Shown: positions 54,586 through 62,743, counted from the stretch's first letter. The stretch: 64,000 nucleotides of DNA from Streptomyces parvus (GCF_014648875.1 NZ_BMRY01000001.1:913304-977303), one strand, 5' to 3'. A program made the numbers and translations. The notes: generated by a model from the letters alone, not told the origin.

Positions 54586-54693
54586 GGGACACCCGGTTCA
54601 CTCGGCGGGTCCGGGACGCCCGGTTCACTCGGCGGGTCCGGGACGCCCGGTTCACTCGGCGGGTCCGAGACGCCCGGTTCACTCGGCGGGTCT
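54586..54693. repeat. 27-bp tandem repeat, four copies
   Basis: Four head-to-tail 27-nt units starting GGGAC(A/G)CCCGG and containing TTCACTCGGCGGGTC; units 2 and 3 are identical, unit 1 differs at one base and unit 4 at two or three. The TetR stop codon (54679-54681) falls in unit 4, so every unit repeats the gene's last codons with a stop. In another minus-strand frame the array reads as a Pro-Pro-Ser-Glu-Pro-Gly-Val-Pro-Asp nonapeptide. Confidence 0.9.
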
Positions 54694-55236
54694 GGACGAG
54701 ATGTGGAACCCCGACCAGACGCGGTGATCGGCCGGAAAGCCGAGCGAGGCCAGCGTGTTGATGAGCATCCCGTACGCCAGGAAGGACGTCGTCTCGTTCT
54801 CGTCGGCGCCGAGCGCGATGTGAACGTCGCCCCACATCCGCTCCCACACCGCCCGCAAGGGCTCCCCGAACGCGCGGTCACCCGAGGCCTCGGCCGCGGC
54901 GACGGCCGCGTACGTCTGCATCTGCATCATCAGCTTCTCGCCGTCCTCGACGATCAGCCGCTGGTACGCCTCGGCCATGGCGCTCAGCGCCTCCTCCCCC
55001 TCCAGCCCCTCCGAAGCCGCCGCGAAGACCCGCCGGGTCTCCTCCAGGCAGCGCTCGGCGGCGGCGAGGAAGATGGCCTGCTTGTTCGGGAAGAGCCGGA
55101 AGAGATACGGCTGCGAGACACCGACCCGCCGGGCGATCACCTCGGTGGACGTCGCGTTGTAGCCACCACGGGCGAACTCGGTGATCGCCGCCCGGACGAC
55201 GCTCTCGCGCCGCTCTTCCGCACTCATCCTGACCAT
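54679..55236 (-). CDS. TetR/AcrR family regulator of the adjacent MFS exporter
   Basis: 185 aa. HTH at ~28-50: TSTEVIARRVGVSQPYLFRLFPNKQAIF. The C-terminal domain is helical, ending FHISSRPAE inside a tandem repeat. There is no Shine-Dalgarno; the ATG lies 6 nt after a -10 box, so the mRNA is probably leaderless. Operators of the same sequence overlap its own promoter and that of the exporter, which predicts autorepression and ligand-induced export. ATG 55227 is an alternative start. Confidence 0.88.
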   Translation of the reverse strand: MVRMSAEERRESVVRAAITEFARGGYNATSTEVIARRVGVSQPYLFRLFPNKQAIFLAAAERCLEETRRVFAAASEGLEGEEALSAMAEAYQRLIVEDGEKLMMQMQTYAAVAAAEASGDRAFGEPLRAVWERMWGDVHIALGADENETTSFLAYGMLINTLASLGFPADHRVWSGFHISSRPAE

Positions 55237-55242
55237 GGAAGT

Positions 55243-55271
55243 AAGTTATTGCTCAATAACCTCTTTGGCAA
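55243..55271 (-). promoter_or_regulatory. TetR gene promoter (leaderless)
   Basis: On the minus strand TTGCCA (55271-55266), 17-nt spacer, TAACTT (55248-55243), then 6 nt to the ATG. Transcription would start at or next to the start codon. Confidence 0.6.
55245..55260. promoter_or_regulatory. TetR operator at its own promoter
   Basis: GTTATTG-CT-CAATAAC, a perfect 16-bp palindrome overlapping the -10 box. The second copy is at 54542-54557. Confidence 0.7.
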
Positions 55272-55355
55272 GGGCCCGGTGCGAACGGACACGAGCGAGG
55301 GGCGCTCCTCCACGGGAGGAACGCCCCTCGACTCCGACCACCGTGCCGGTGAGCC

Positions 55356-55784
55356 TCAGACCAGCCGGACCACGGCCCGGGACATCCCCAGCACCTTCTT
55401 GCCGTCGCACATCGCGACCAGGTCCACCCGGACCAGGTTGTCGTCCAGCTTCGCCGCGACCTTGCCGCTGACCTCGATCAGCGCACCCTTGTCGTCATTG
55501 GGCACGACGACGGGCTTGGTGAACCGCACCCCGTAGTCGACGACCGCGCCCGGGTCGCCGGCCCAGTCCGTGACGACCCGGACCGCCTCGGCCATCGTGA
55601 ACATGCCGTGCGCGATCACGTCCGGCAGTCCGACCTCGCGCGCGAACTTCTCGTTCCAGTGGATCGGGTTGAAGTCGCCCGAGGCGCCCGCGTACTGCAC
55701 GAGCGTGGCCCGCGTCACCGGGAACGACTGCGCCGGCAGCTCGGTGCCGACCTCGACCGAACCGTAAGAGACCTTCGCCGTCAT
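55356..55784 (-). CDS. MaoC-like dehydratase, HadB type
   Basis: 142 aa hotdog protein. The hydratase-2 catalytic motif is present: YAGASGDFNPIHWNEKFAREVGLPDVIAHGMFTM with the Asp/His pair. It most likely forms a heterodimer with the neighbouring HadA-like protein as a (3R)-hydroxyacyl-ACP dehydratase. ATG 55784 overlaps the partner's stop (TGATG) and has GAGGAGG. In mycobacteria the homologous pair, beside rpmG, serves mycolic acid synthesis. Confidence 0.88.
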   Translation of the reverse strand: MTAKVSYGSVEVGTELPAQSFPVTRATLVQYAGASGDFNPIHWNEKFAREVGLPDVIAHGMFTMAEAVRVVTDWAGDPGAVVDYGVRFTKPVVVPNDDKGALIEVSGKVAAKLDDNLVRVDLVAMCDGKKVLGMSRAVVRLV

Positions 55785-56236
55785 CACGCCTCCTCGGCGG
55801 CGCGCGCCACCAGCTTCGTGACCGCCGTGACCACCAGCTCGCCGGCCTCGTCGTGCACATCCCCGCGAATGTCGAGAACGTCGTTGCCCGCCAGGGACTT
55901 GATGCTCTCGATCGTCGACGTGACCGTCAGCCGGTCCCCCGCCCGCACCGGACGCACGTAACTGAACTTCTGGTCACCGTGGACCACGCGGCTGTAGTCC
56001 AGGCCCAGCTGCGGGTCCTGCACCACCACCCCGGCGGCCCGGTAGGTGATCGAGAAGACGAACGTGGGCGGCGCGATCACATCGGCGTGACCGAGCGCAC
56101 GGGCGGCCTCCTGGTCGACGTACGCCGGATGGGTGTCACCCACAGCCTCGGCGAACTCGCGGATCTTCTCCCGGCCGACCTCGTACGCCGGAGTGGGCGG
56201 ATAGGTCCGCCCCACGAAGGACTGGTCGAGCGCCAT
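55784..56236 (-). CDS. MaoC-like dehydratase, HadA type (FAS1-DH region family)
   Basis: 150 aa. DQSFVGRTYPPTPAYEVGREKIREFAEAVGD and the IAPPTFVFSITYRA segment are typical of the partner subunit without the full catalytic Asp/His set. DYSRVVHGDQKFSYVRPVRAGDRL is a second family block. ATG 56236 follows AGGAGGT; the frame upstream is leader. It is transcribed after rpmG behind a strong hairpin (56332-56366) and a second one (56285-56304). Confidence 0.88.
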   Translation of the reverse strand: MALDQSFVGRTYPPTPAYEVGREKIREFAEAVGDTHPAYVDQEAARALGHADVIAPPTFVFSITYRAAGVVVQDPQLGLDYSRVVHGDQKFSYVRPVRAGDRLTVTSTIESIKSLAGNDVLDIRGDVHDEAGELVVTAVTKLVARAAEEA

Positions 56237-56331
56237 GAGCTCGCTACCTCCTGAGAAACCTGGTGAAGGACGAAAAGGAGGGCACGCTCCCCGTGCGGGG
56301 AGCGGCCCCGTACAACGAACCCCGTACAACG

Positions 56332-56366
56332 ACACGAGGCCGCCCCCAGAGGGGGCGGCCTCGTGT
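56332..56366. terminator. terminator after rpmG
   Basis: A perfect 16-bp stem (ACACGAGGCCGCCCCC and complement) with a 3-nt loop, 11 nt past the rpmG stop. A second 9-bp hairpin lies 30 nt further on at 56285-56304. Confidence 0.75.
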
Positions 56367-56377
56367 ACGAGCCTGAT

Positions 56378-56542
56378 TCAGCGCGTTTCGCGGTGCGCGG
56401 TGTGCGAGTTGCAGCGCGGGCAGTGCTTCTTCATCTCAAGACGGTCCGGGTTGTTACGCCGGTTCTTCTTGGTGATGTAGTTCCGCTCCTTGCACTCCAC
56501 GCAGGCCAGCGTGATCTTCGGGCGGACGTCGGTGGCAGCCAC
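56378..56542 (-). CDS. rpmG: 50S ribosomal protein L33, zinc-binding form
   Basis: 54 aa. It starts [20 protein letters not shown] and contains [22 protein letters not shown]. Two CxxC pairs mark the zinc form; Streptomyces usually also carry a zinc-free copy elsewhere. GTG 56542 has AAGGAG in place. It follows tRNA-Thr and tRNA-Met on the same strand. Confidence 0.93.
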
Positions 56543-56630
56543 GTGAGTGCTCCTTGGACGGACGTTGGACGGATGAACGCATAAAAGGGTAGCCGATCGA
56601 AGGACCGACCCAACAATCGGCTACCGTTAG

Positions 56631-56703
56631 TAGCGGTGACCGGACTTGAACCGGTGACACAGCGATTATGAGCCGCTTGCTCTACCGACTGAGCTACACC
56701 GCT
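56631..56703 (-). tRNA. tRNA-Met (CAT, elongator type)
   Basis: 73 nt. The acceptor AGCGGTG pairs with CACCGCT. The anticodon loop has CTCATAA. The D arm TAGCTCAGTCGGTAGAGC and T arm GTTCAAGTC are standard. The 5' AGCGGTG acceptor does not have the C1-A72 mismatch of an initiator. It lies 88 nt upstream of rpmG. Confidence 0.95.
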
Positions 56704-56748
56704 TTGATGATGAGTCCCCCCGCCGAAGCGGGGTTTCCCGATCACCAG

Positions 56749-56821
56749 AGCCCCAATGCGGAATCGAACCGCAGACCTTCTCCTTACCATGGAGACGCTC
56801 TACCGACTGAGCTATTGGGGC
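56749..56821 (-). tRNA. tRNA-Thr (GGT)
   Basis: 73 nt. The acceptor GCCCCAA pairs with TTGGGGC; anticodon GGT lies in CATGGTAAG. It is 45 nt upstream of tRNA-Met and probably on the same transcript. Confidence 0.95.
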
Positions 56822-57076
56822 GAGCGAGGAAGACATTACACGGTCCCCGGCCGGTTGCCCAAATCCGTTTGTCCCGCATCCTCCGGCCCCCCGACCGGGG
56901 CCTCCCACACCCCCTGATCAGGCCTTGATCCAGGACTCGCCCGCATCGGGACCGGGCCCGGTCGGCAGCTCGCGCAGGCGCACCGGTACGACTATTCCGC
57001 TCCTCCCGGAAGCCGCCTCCGGGCGCCCCTAGGGTGTGGTCACTCCGTGTGATCTTGCACCCCTCCCAGGAGCGCG

Positions 57077-58372
57077 ATGCCTGACAGCCAGCCACGGCGG
57101 CCCGACGACAACGCGCCCGACAGCGCCGACGCAGCCACCACCGCCGAGTCCCCCGCCCTCGTCCTCGGTGGCGCCCGCCTCGCCGACGGCCGGGCCGTGG
57201 ACGTACGCCTGAGCGGCAGCCGGATCGAGGCCGTCGGCACCGCGGGCAGCCTCACCGCCCGCGGTGCCCGGATCGACCTCCGCGGCTATCTGCTGCTCCC
57301 CGCCCCGGCCGAACCCCACGCCCACGGCGACACCGCCCTCACTGCGGACAGCCTGGGCCCCGACAGTCCGGGCCCCGCGTCCCACCGTGCCGAGGACATC
57401 CAGCGCCGCGCCACGGAGGCGGCCCTCCTCCAGCTCGGCCACGGCGCCACCGCCCTGCGCACCCATGTCCGCGTCGGCGACGTCCAGGGCCTCGCCCCGC
57501 TCGAAGCCGTCCTCCAGACCCGGCGGGCCCTGCGCGGCCTCGCCGACGTGATGCCGGTCGCGGTCCCCCGGCTCCTCACGGGCATCGCCGGAGCGGACAG
57601 CCTCGCGATGCTCAGGGACGCGGTGAAGATGGGCGCGGCCGTCGTCGGCGGCTGCCCCGACCTGGACCCCGACCCCACGGGGTACACCGAGGCCGTCCTG
57701 GAGATCGCCGCCGAGCACGGCCTGCCGGTGGACCTGCACACCGACGCCGACGACCCCGCACGCCTCGCCCGGCTCGCCGCGATGGCCGCGGGGCTGCGGC
57801 CCGGCGTCGCCCTCGGCCCCTGCGCGGGCCTGGCCCACCTGCCCCTGGACGCCGCGGCCCGCGCCGCCGACCGGCTCGCCGCCGCCGGGATCACCGTGGT
57901 CTGCCTGCCCCAGGGCGGCTGCGCCGGCTCCGAGCGCCGTACGACCGCCCCCGTACGCCTTCTGCGCTCCGCCGGCGTGCGCGTCACGGCGGGCAGCGGC
58001 GCGCTGCGGGACACGGCCAATCCGGTCGGCCGCGGCGATCCGCTCGAAGCCGCCTACCTCCTCGCCTCGCAGACGGGGCTGCGCGCCGAGCAGGCGTACG
58101 CCCTGGTCTCCACGGGCGCCCGCGCGGCCCTCGGCCTGCCCGATGTGCGCGTCGAGGCGGGCTTCCCGGCCGAACTCCTCGCCGTACGCGGCGAACGGCT
58201 CTCCGCGGCGCTCTCCCTCGCGTACAGCCGCATCGTCATCCACCGCGGCCGGATCGTGGCCCGTACCAGCGCCGTACGCGAGTACTGCGACTCCGACTCC
58301 GATGCCGCCGCGGGCCTCGGCGGACTTCCCCGCCAGGGCCGGCCCGACCCCGGCGCCGGGCCGAGGAACTGA
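57077..58372 (+). CDS. cytosine-deaminase-like amidohydrolase, probably inactive
   Basis: 431 aa. The overall pattern is the CodA group: EPHAHGDTA keeps both first-shell His (81, 83), VDLHTDADD keeps His221, GLAHLP keeps His254, and GRGDPLEAAYLLA matches. The catalytic Glu (E. coli HCDE) is Ala224, and the metal-binding Asp of the GHDD block is replaced by Gly308-Ala309. A classical hydrolytic mechanism is therefore unlikely. The N-terminus is disordered and acidic. Alignment was by eye. No partner gene nearby. Confidence 0.75.
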   Translation: MPDSQPRRPDDNAPDSADAATTAESPALVLGGARLADGRAVDVRLSGSRIEAVGTAGSLTARGARIDLRGYLLLPAPAEPHAHGDTALTADSLGPDSPGPASHRAEDIQRRATEAALLQLGHGATALRTHVRVGDVQGLAPLEAVLQTRRALRGLADVMPVAVPRLLTGIAGADSLAMLRDAVKMGAAVVGGCPDLDPDPTGYTEAVLEIAAEHGLPVDLHTDADDPARLARLAAMAAGLRPGVALGPCAGLAHLPLDAAARAADRLAAAGITVVCLPQGGCAGSERRTTAPVRLLRSAGVRVTAGSGALRDTANPVGRGDPLEAAYLLASQTGLRAEQAYALVSTGARAALGLPDVRVEAGFPAELLAVRGERLSAALSLAYSRIVIHRGRIVARTSAVREYCDSDSDAAAGLGGLPRQGRPDPGAGPRN

Positions 58373-58406
58373 GCGCGGGACCGCCCCCGGGCGTACGGTC
58401 GGGGGT

Positions 58407-59063
58407 ATGCGCATTGTCATCGCAGGTGGACACGGACAGATCGCACTGCGGCTGGAGCGGCTGCTCGCCGCACGCGGGGATGAAGCCGTAGGGATCATTC
58501 GCAACCCCCAACAGAGTCAGGACCTGGCCGACGCCGGCGCCGAACCCGTCGTGCTGGACCTCGAATCGGCCACCGTGGAGCAGACCGCCGAGGTGCTGCG
58601 CGGCGCGGACGCGGTCGTCTTCGCGGCGGGCGCCGGGCCGAACAGCGGTACCGCCCGCAAGGACACCGTCGACCGCGACGCCGCCGTGCTGTTCGCCGAC
58701 GCGGCCGAGGCGGCGGGCGTCCGCCGCTGCCTCGTCGTCTCCTCGATGGGCGCCGACCCCGACCACCCCGGCGACGAGGTCTTCGACGTGTATCTGCGGG
58801 CCAAGGGCGCCGCCGACGCGGCCGTACGCTCCCGCACCGCACTGGACTGGACGATCCTGCGCCCCGGCATGCTGACCAACGACGCGGGCACCGGCCAGGT
58901 CCTTCTGGCCGCCTCGACGGGCCGTGGCCCGATCCCCCGCGACGACGTGGCGGCCACGCTGCTGGAGCTGCTGGACACCCCGGCGACGGCGGGCCTCACC
59001 CTGGAGGCGATCTCCGGGAACGTGCCGGTGGCGGTGGCCGTGAAGGACGTCGCGGGCAACTGA
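58407..59063 (+). CDS. NAD(P)H-binding SDR-like protein
   Basis: 218 aa. Rossmann motif RIVIAGGHGQIALRLERLLAARG at the N-terminus (ATG 58407 behind GGGGG). VVSSMGADPDHPGDEVFDVYLRAK holds a Tyr/Lys pair at YxxxK spacing. DWTILRPGMLTNDAGTG matches the atypical SDR family (YwnB/NmrA-like). It may bind NADPH and act as a reductase or a redox sensor. A 14-bp hairpin follows. Confidence 0.82.
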   Translation: MRIVIAGGHGQIALRLERLLAARGDEAVGIIRNPQQSQDLADAGAEPVVLDLESATVEQTAEVLRGADAVVFAAGAGPNSGTARKDTVDRDAAVLFADAAEAAGVRRCLVVSSMGADPDHPGDEVFDVYLRAKGAADAAVRSRTALDWTILRPGMLTNDAGTGQVLLAASTGRGPIPRDDVAATLLELLDTPATAGLTLEAISGNVPVAVAVKDVAGN

Positions 59064-59104
59064 GGCGTCCGGCGGGTGGCTGAACCGATTCCTGGACAAC
59101 GAGA

Positions 59105-59136
59105 AAGCCCCCGACCGGAGAACCGGTCGGGGGCTT
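59105..59136. terminator. terminator between the SDR gene and tRNA-Tyr
   Basis: A perfect 14-bp stem AAGCCCCCGACCGG / CCGGTCGGGGGCTT with loop AGAA; 'CGTT' follows on the plus strand. It also lies at the 3' side of the convergent tRNA. Confidence 0.75.
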
Positions 59137-59144
59137 CGTTCGCG

Positions 59145-59226
<82 letters not shown>

Positions 59227-59392
59227 TCGAACGACGCGTTGGATCTCGTGGTGAGCTCCTTGGCGACGACGTAAACAATACCCGATGGCCAGGGGTGCTC
59301 CGCCACCTCATTGATCAGCGCCCGGAGGGTGCGGCGGTGGCTAGGCTTTGGCCTGTATCCCCACGCACATTCGACGCAAGGAGCCACACGTC

Positions 59393-59881
59393 ATGGCCGA
59401 CTCCAGTTTCGACATCGTCTCGAAGGTCGAGCGGCAGGAGGTCGACAACGCCCTCAACCAGGCCGCCAAGGAGATCTCCCAGCGCTACGACTTCAAGGGC
59501 ACGGGCGCCTCGATCTCGTGGTCGGGCGAGAAGATCCTGATGGAGGCGAACGGCGAGGAGCGCGTCAAGGCCATCCTCGACATCTTCCAGTCCAAGCTGA
59601 TCAAGCGCGGCATCTCGCTGAAGTCGCTGGACGCCGGTGAGCCGCAGCTCTCCGGCAAGGAGTACAAGATCTTCGCCACGATCGAGGAAGGCATCTCGCA
59701 GGAGAACGCCAAGAAGGTGGCGAAGACGATCCGCGACGAGGGCCCGAAGGGCGTCAAGGCGCAGGTCCAGGGTGACGAGCTGCGCGTCAGCTCGAAGAGC
59801 CGGGACGACCTCCAGGCCGTTCAGGCGCTGCTGAAGGGCAAGGACTTCGAGTTCGCGATCCAGTTCGTGAACTACCGGTAG
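59393..59881 (+). CDS. YajQ family protein (nucleotide/cyclic-di-GMP-binding)
   Basis: 162 aa, normal length. [72 protein letters not shown] and the C-terminal [17 protein letters not shown] are conserved. Members bind RNA, nucleotides or cyclic di-GMP; the role in Streptomyces is unclear. AAGGAG lies upstream of the ATG. Confidence 0.93.
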   Translation: MADSSFDIVSKVERQEVDNALNQAAKEISQRYDFKGTGASISWSGEKILMEANGEERVKAILDIFQSKLIKRGISLKSLDAGEPQLSGKEYKIFATIEEGISQENAKKVAKTIRDEGPKGVKAQVQGDELRVSSKSRDDLQAVQALLKGKDFEFAIQFVNYR

Positions 59882-60077
59882 TCACGGCAGTCAGCCGACT
59901 GCCGCACGTGACGGGGGCACACCGCCGAGGCCGACCTCGACGGCGTGCCTCTTCGCGTTTCGGTCCGCGCGGGATGTGCGGGGCATGCGGAGCGTGCGGA
60001 TGCGATGTCCGAATACCGCCGGTGGTGGTGGGCGGGCGGGCGCAGACTGGCCGTACGGACCGGGGAAGTGAGAAGGC

Positions 60078-60611
60078 ATGACGACGACGGTGTACGCGCG
60101 GGTGGAGAGCCCGCTGGGTGAGTTGCTGCTGGTCGGCGAGGAGTCGGCGGCGGACGTGGGGAAGCGGGCCGGAGGCGTCCGGCTGCGTTCGTTGTCCGTG
60201 CCCGGCCAGAAGGGCGGCGCGGTCGTCGAGGACGGCTGGCGGTGCGCCCCCGAGGCGTTCACGGAGGTCGCCCGGCAGTTGGACGCGTACTTCGCGGGGC
60301 GTTCGACGCGGTTCGACGTGCCGGTGGCCGAGGGCCTGGGCACGGAGTTCCAGCGGCGGGTCTGGGCGGTGCTGGAGTCGATCCCGTACGGGAGCACGGT
60401 GTCGTACGGGGAGGTCGCGGCACAGGTCGGCGCCTCGGGGGCCGGGGTGCGGGCGGTGGGCACGGCGATCGGCCGCAATCCGCTGCTGGTCGTGCGGCCG
60501 TGCCACCGGGTGATCGGGGCGGACGGGGCCCTGCGGGGGTACGCGGGCGGGCTGGAGCGGAAGAAGCTGCTGCTGGGGCTCGAAGGCGGGGCGGAGCGGT
60601 CCGAGCCGTGA
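60078..60611 (+). CDS. ogt: methylated-DNA-protein cysteine methyltransferase
   Basis: 177 aa. It removes alkyl groups from O6-guanine. The active-site Cys is in VVRPCHRVIGADGALRGYAGG; helix-turn region PYGSTVSYGEVAAQVGASGAGVRAVGTAIGRNPL precedes it. ATG 60078 follows GAAGTGAGAAGG. The stop overlaps the next gene as GTGA, so the two repair proteins are coupled. Confidence 0.93.
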   Translation: MTTTVYARVESPLGELLLVGEESAADVGKRAGGVRLRSLSVPGQKGGAVVEDGWRCAPEAFTEVARQLDAYFAGRSTRFDVPVAEGLGTEFQRRVWAVLESIPYGSTVSYGEVAAQVGASGAGVRAVGTAIGRNPLLVVRPCHRVIGADGALRGYAGGLERKKLLLGLEGGAERSEP

Positions 60612-61336
60612 CACCCGCGCCGCCTTCGCCCTCCAGGGGTTCCTCCTCGGACGGCCCTTCCCTCTCCTCCGACGGTCTGTTCCGGCGGCCGCGTACGGTC
60701 GTGGCGCCGGGGGCCGTTCATGTGCCGGAGTGGCTTTCGGTGCAGCAGCGGGCGGAGTTGGTGGTGGCGTGCCGTCAGTGGGCGCGGGGGCCGGTTCCGT
60801 TCCGGCACACGGTGCTGCCGAGCGGCGGGGTGATGTCGGTGCGGACCGTGTGCCTGGGATGGCACTGGCAGCCGTACCGGTACGCGCGTACGGCCGACGA
60901 TGTGAACGGAGCGCGGGTGGCCGCGTTCCCCGACTGGCTGGGCGACCTGGGGCGGGCGGCGTTGGCGGAGGCGTACGGGGACGAGGAAGCCGCACGGGGG
61001 TTCGCTCCGGACACCGCGCTGATCAATTTCTACGACGACACCGCGCGCATGGGGATGCATCAGGACAAGGAGGAGCGGTCGGGCGCTCCTGTGGTGTCGT
61101 TGAGCATCGGGGCGAGGTGTGTGTTCCGCTTCGGGAACACGGAGGGACGCGGTCGGCCGTACACGGATGTGGAGTTGGCGTCCGGGGATCTGTTCGTCTT
61201 CGGCGGGCCGTCGCGGTTCGCGTACCACGGAGTGCCGAAGGTGTACGCGGGAACGGCCGACCCGGCAGCGGGGCTGCGGGCCGGCCGGTTGAACCTGACG
61301 TTGCGGGAGACCGGGATGGCTTCACCGGACGCGTAG
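60608..61336 (+). CDS. alkB: AlkB-like 2-oxoglutarate dioxygenase (alkyl DNA repair)
   Basis: 242 aa. It oxidatively removes methyl groups from N1-adenine/N3-cytosine. Iron ligands: His/Asp in GMHQDKEER and His in RFAYHGVPKVY; the 2-oxoglutarate-binding Arg in RLNLTLRETG. GWHWQPYRYARTADD is near the substrate loop. The GTG start overlaps the ogt stop (GTGA), so translation is coupled to Ogt. Confidence 0.93.
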   Translation: MTPAPPSPSRGSSSDGPSLSSDGLFRRPRTVVAPGAVHVPEWLSVQQRAELVVACRQWARGPVPFRHTVLPSGGVMSVRTVCLGWHWQPYRYARTADDVNGARVAAFPDWLGDLGRAALAEAYGDEEAARGFAPDTALINFYDDTARMGMHQDKEERSGAPVVSLSIGARCVFRFGNTEGRGRPYTDVELASGDLFVFGGPSRFAYHGVPKVYAGTADPAAGLRAGRLNLTLRETGMASPDA

Positions 61337-61361
61337 AAGAGCGGGCGGGGCGCCGACCGGG

Positions 61362-61634
61362 TCAGCGGCGGTCGCGGGAGTGGCCGAACAGCAGCCGGTA
61401 GGCGATCAGCAGGACCAGGGAGCCGGCGATGGCGGCGATCCAGGTCGCGGTGTCGTAGAAGTCGTTGCTGATGGGGCGGTCGAGGAACTGGCTGGAGAGC
61501 CAGCCGCCGACGAAGGCCCCGGCGATGCCGATGAGGGTGGTGCCGATGATGCCGCCCGGGTCACGTCCCGGGAGGAGGATCTTGGCTATGAGTCCGGCGA
61601 GCAGGCCGAGAATGATCCAACTGATGATGCCCAT
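61362..61634 (-). CDS. GlsB/YeaQ/YmgE family small membrane protein
   Basis: 90 aa with three membrane segments. GIISWIILGLLAGLIAKILLPG, GGIIGTTLIGIAGAFVGGWL and a final TAWIAAIAGSLVLLIAYRLLF-type segment fit the transglycosylase-associated protein family (a misnomer; function unknown, often stress induced). It is preceded by a nucleotidyltransferase gene on the same strand. Confidence 0.92.
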   Translation of the reverse strand: MGIISWIILGLLAGLIAKILLPGRDPGGIIGTTLIGIAGAFVGGWLSSQFLDRPISNDFYDTATWIAAIAGSLVLLIAYRLLFGHSRDRR

Positions 61635-61644
61635 GTCGCTGCAC

Positions 61645-62241
61645 CTACCCCTTGCTTCGTCCTGAAATCCAAGACGCGGCGGGCAGGTGTTCGGTTGCGC
61701 GGGGCCTTCGCCGGGCGGCCGTTCGCAGGGCGGCCTCCAGGACTCGGATGTCCTGGGCGTCCTTGGGCCGACGCGGTCGTCCCGGGACCCAGACCGGCAT
61801 CATCCGCTTGATCTCGACCTGGGCGGCCGGGCTGATGACCGGGCAGACCGTCGCGCCGATACGGCCGACGGTGCCGTCGAGCATGCCTTCCGGCCAGCGT
61901 TCCCCGGCCCAAGGACCGCCCGCCACGACGACATGGCCGCAGGGGTCCTCGTCGAGCAGGGCAAAACTCGACTCCTCACCCTGCTCGGTGAAGTCGAGCT
62001 GCTGGTCGGCGGGCGGGCCGGGGAGCCGTTCCCAGCCCGACCGCAGCAGTGCGTGCGTGAGCACCTCGGCGTCCCGCTGCCGGACGAACCAGTCGATGTC
62101 CGTGTGGTCGCGGGTCGGCTCGCCGAGGTAGAAGTCCATGGCCCAGCCGCCCCGGAGCCAGAGCGGCACGCCGAGCGCGTCGGCGATCCGTACCGTCTCG
62201 GTGATCAGCCGGAGCTGACGCGTCGTGCGTTCGGTGTCCAC
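61645..62241 (-). CDS. nucleotidyltransferase, aminoglycoside adenylyltransferase-like
   Basis: 198 aa. The minimal NTase motif is clear: LRGGWAMDFYLGEPTRDHTDIDWFV, with the GG and the Asp-x-Asp for metal binding. The rest resembles ANT(2'')-type proteins (WLRGGWAMD, HTDIDWF). It could adenylate an antibiotic or another substrate; resistance cannot be claimed. It lies 103 nt from the YccF gene. Confidence 0.8.
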   Translation of the reverse strand: MDTERTTRQLRLITETVRIADALGVPLWLRGGWAMDFYLGEPTRDHTDIDWFVRQRDAEVLTHALLRSGWERLPGPPADQQLDFTEQGEESSFALLDEDPCGHVVVAGGPWAGERWPEGMLDGTVGRIGATVCPVISPAAQVEIKRMMPVWVPGRPRRPKDAQDIRVLEAALRTAARRRPRATEHLPAASWISGRSKG

Positions 62242-62350
62242 GGCGGTGGACGCTACGCGGTCGCTCCCGGGTCGTCAGCCGGATTCCCGCGCTCCCGTCC
62301 CGGCCCGGCGCTCCCGTCCCGTCCCGGCCCGGGGCCGGTGTCCGGGCGGG

Positions 62351-62743
62351 CTAGCGGGTGGCGAAGGGCTGGTTCGTGGGGACGATCTCCTTGCCGAAGG
62401 GCATGAGGGAGACGGGGATCAGCTTGAAGTTGGCGATGCCCAGGGGGATTCCGATGATGGTGATGCACAGCGCGATGCCGGTGGTGATGTGGCCGAGGGC
62501 GAGCCACCAGCCGGCGAGGACCAGCCAGAGGACGTTGCCCACGCAGGAGGGCGAACCCGCGTCCCGGCGGTCGACGACGGTGTGGCCGAACGGCCAGAGG
62601 GCGTAGACGCCGATCCGGAAGGCGGCCACGCCGAAGGGGATGCCGATGATGGTGATGCAGAGCAGGACGCCCGCGAGCAGGTAGCCGAGGAACATCCAGA
62701 ATCCGCAGAGGATCAGCCAGATGACGTTCAGGATGGTTTTCAC
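62351..62743 (-). CDS. YccF domain membrane protein
   Basis: 130 aa. Two YccF repeats: [23 protein letters not shown] and a second, [48 protein letters not shown] ends the second. Four hydrophobic segments. The GTG start overlaps the htpX stop by four bases, so it is cotranslated with the HtpX protease. Confidence 0.92.
   Translation of the reverse strand: MKTILNVIWLILCGFWMFLGYLLAGVLLCITIIGIPFGVAAFRIGVYALWPFGHTVVDRRDAGSPSCVGNVLWLVLAGWWLALGHITTGIALCITIIGIPLGIANFKLIPVSLMPFGKEIVPTNQPFATR

Noticed and set aside
54586..54693. Possible CRISPR array
   Set aside because: Units are contiguous 27-mers with no unique spacers; it is a tandem repeat.
54543..54881. Open frame with PPSEPGVPD repeats as a collagen-like protein
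   Set aside because: It overlaps the TetR gene in another frame and has no ribosome binding site; the repeat is best read as non-coding.
61645..62241. Aminoglycoside resistance gene
   Set aside because: Only the general nucleotidyltransferase motif is certain; resistance would need functional data, so the call is kept general.
62289..62330. Short direct repeat of GCGCTCCCGTCCCGG
   Set aside because: Two imperfect copies in a simple GC-rich spacer between two minus-strand genes; no sign of function.
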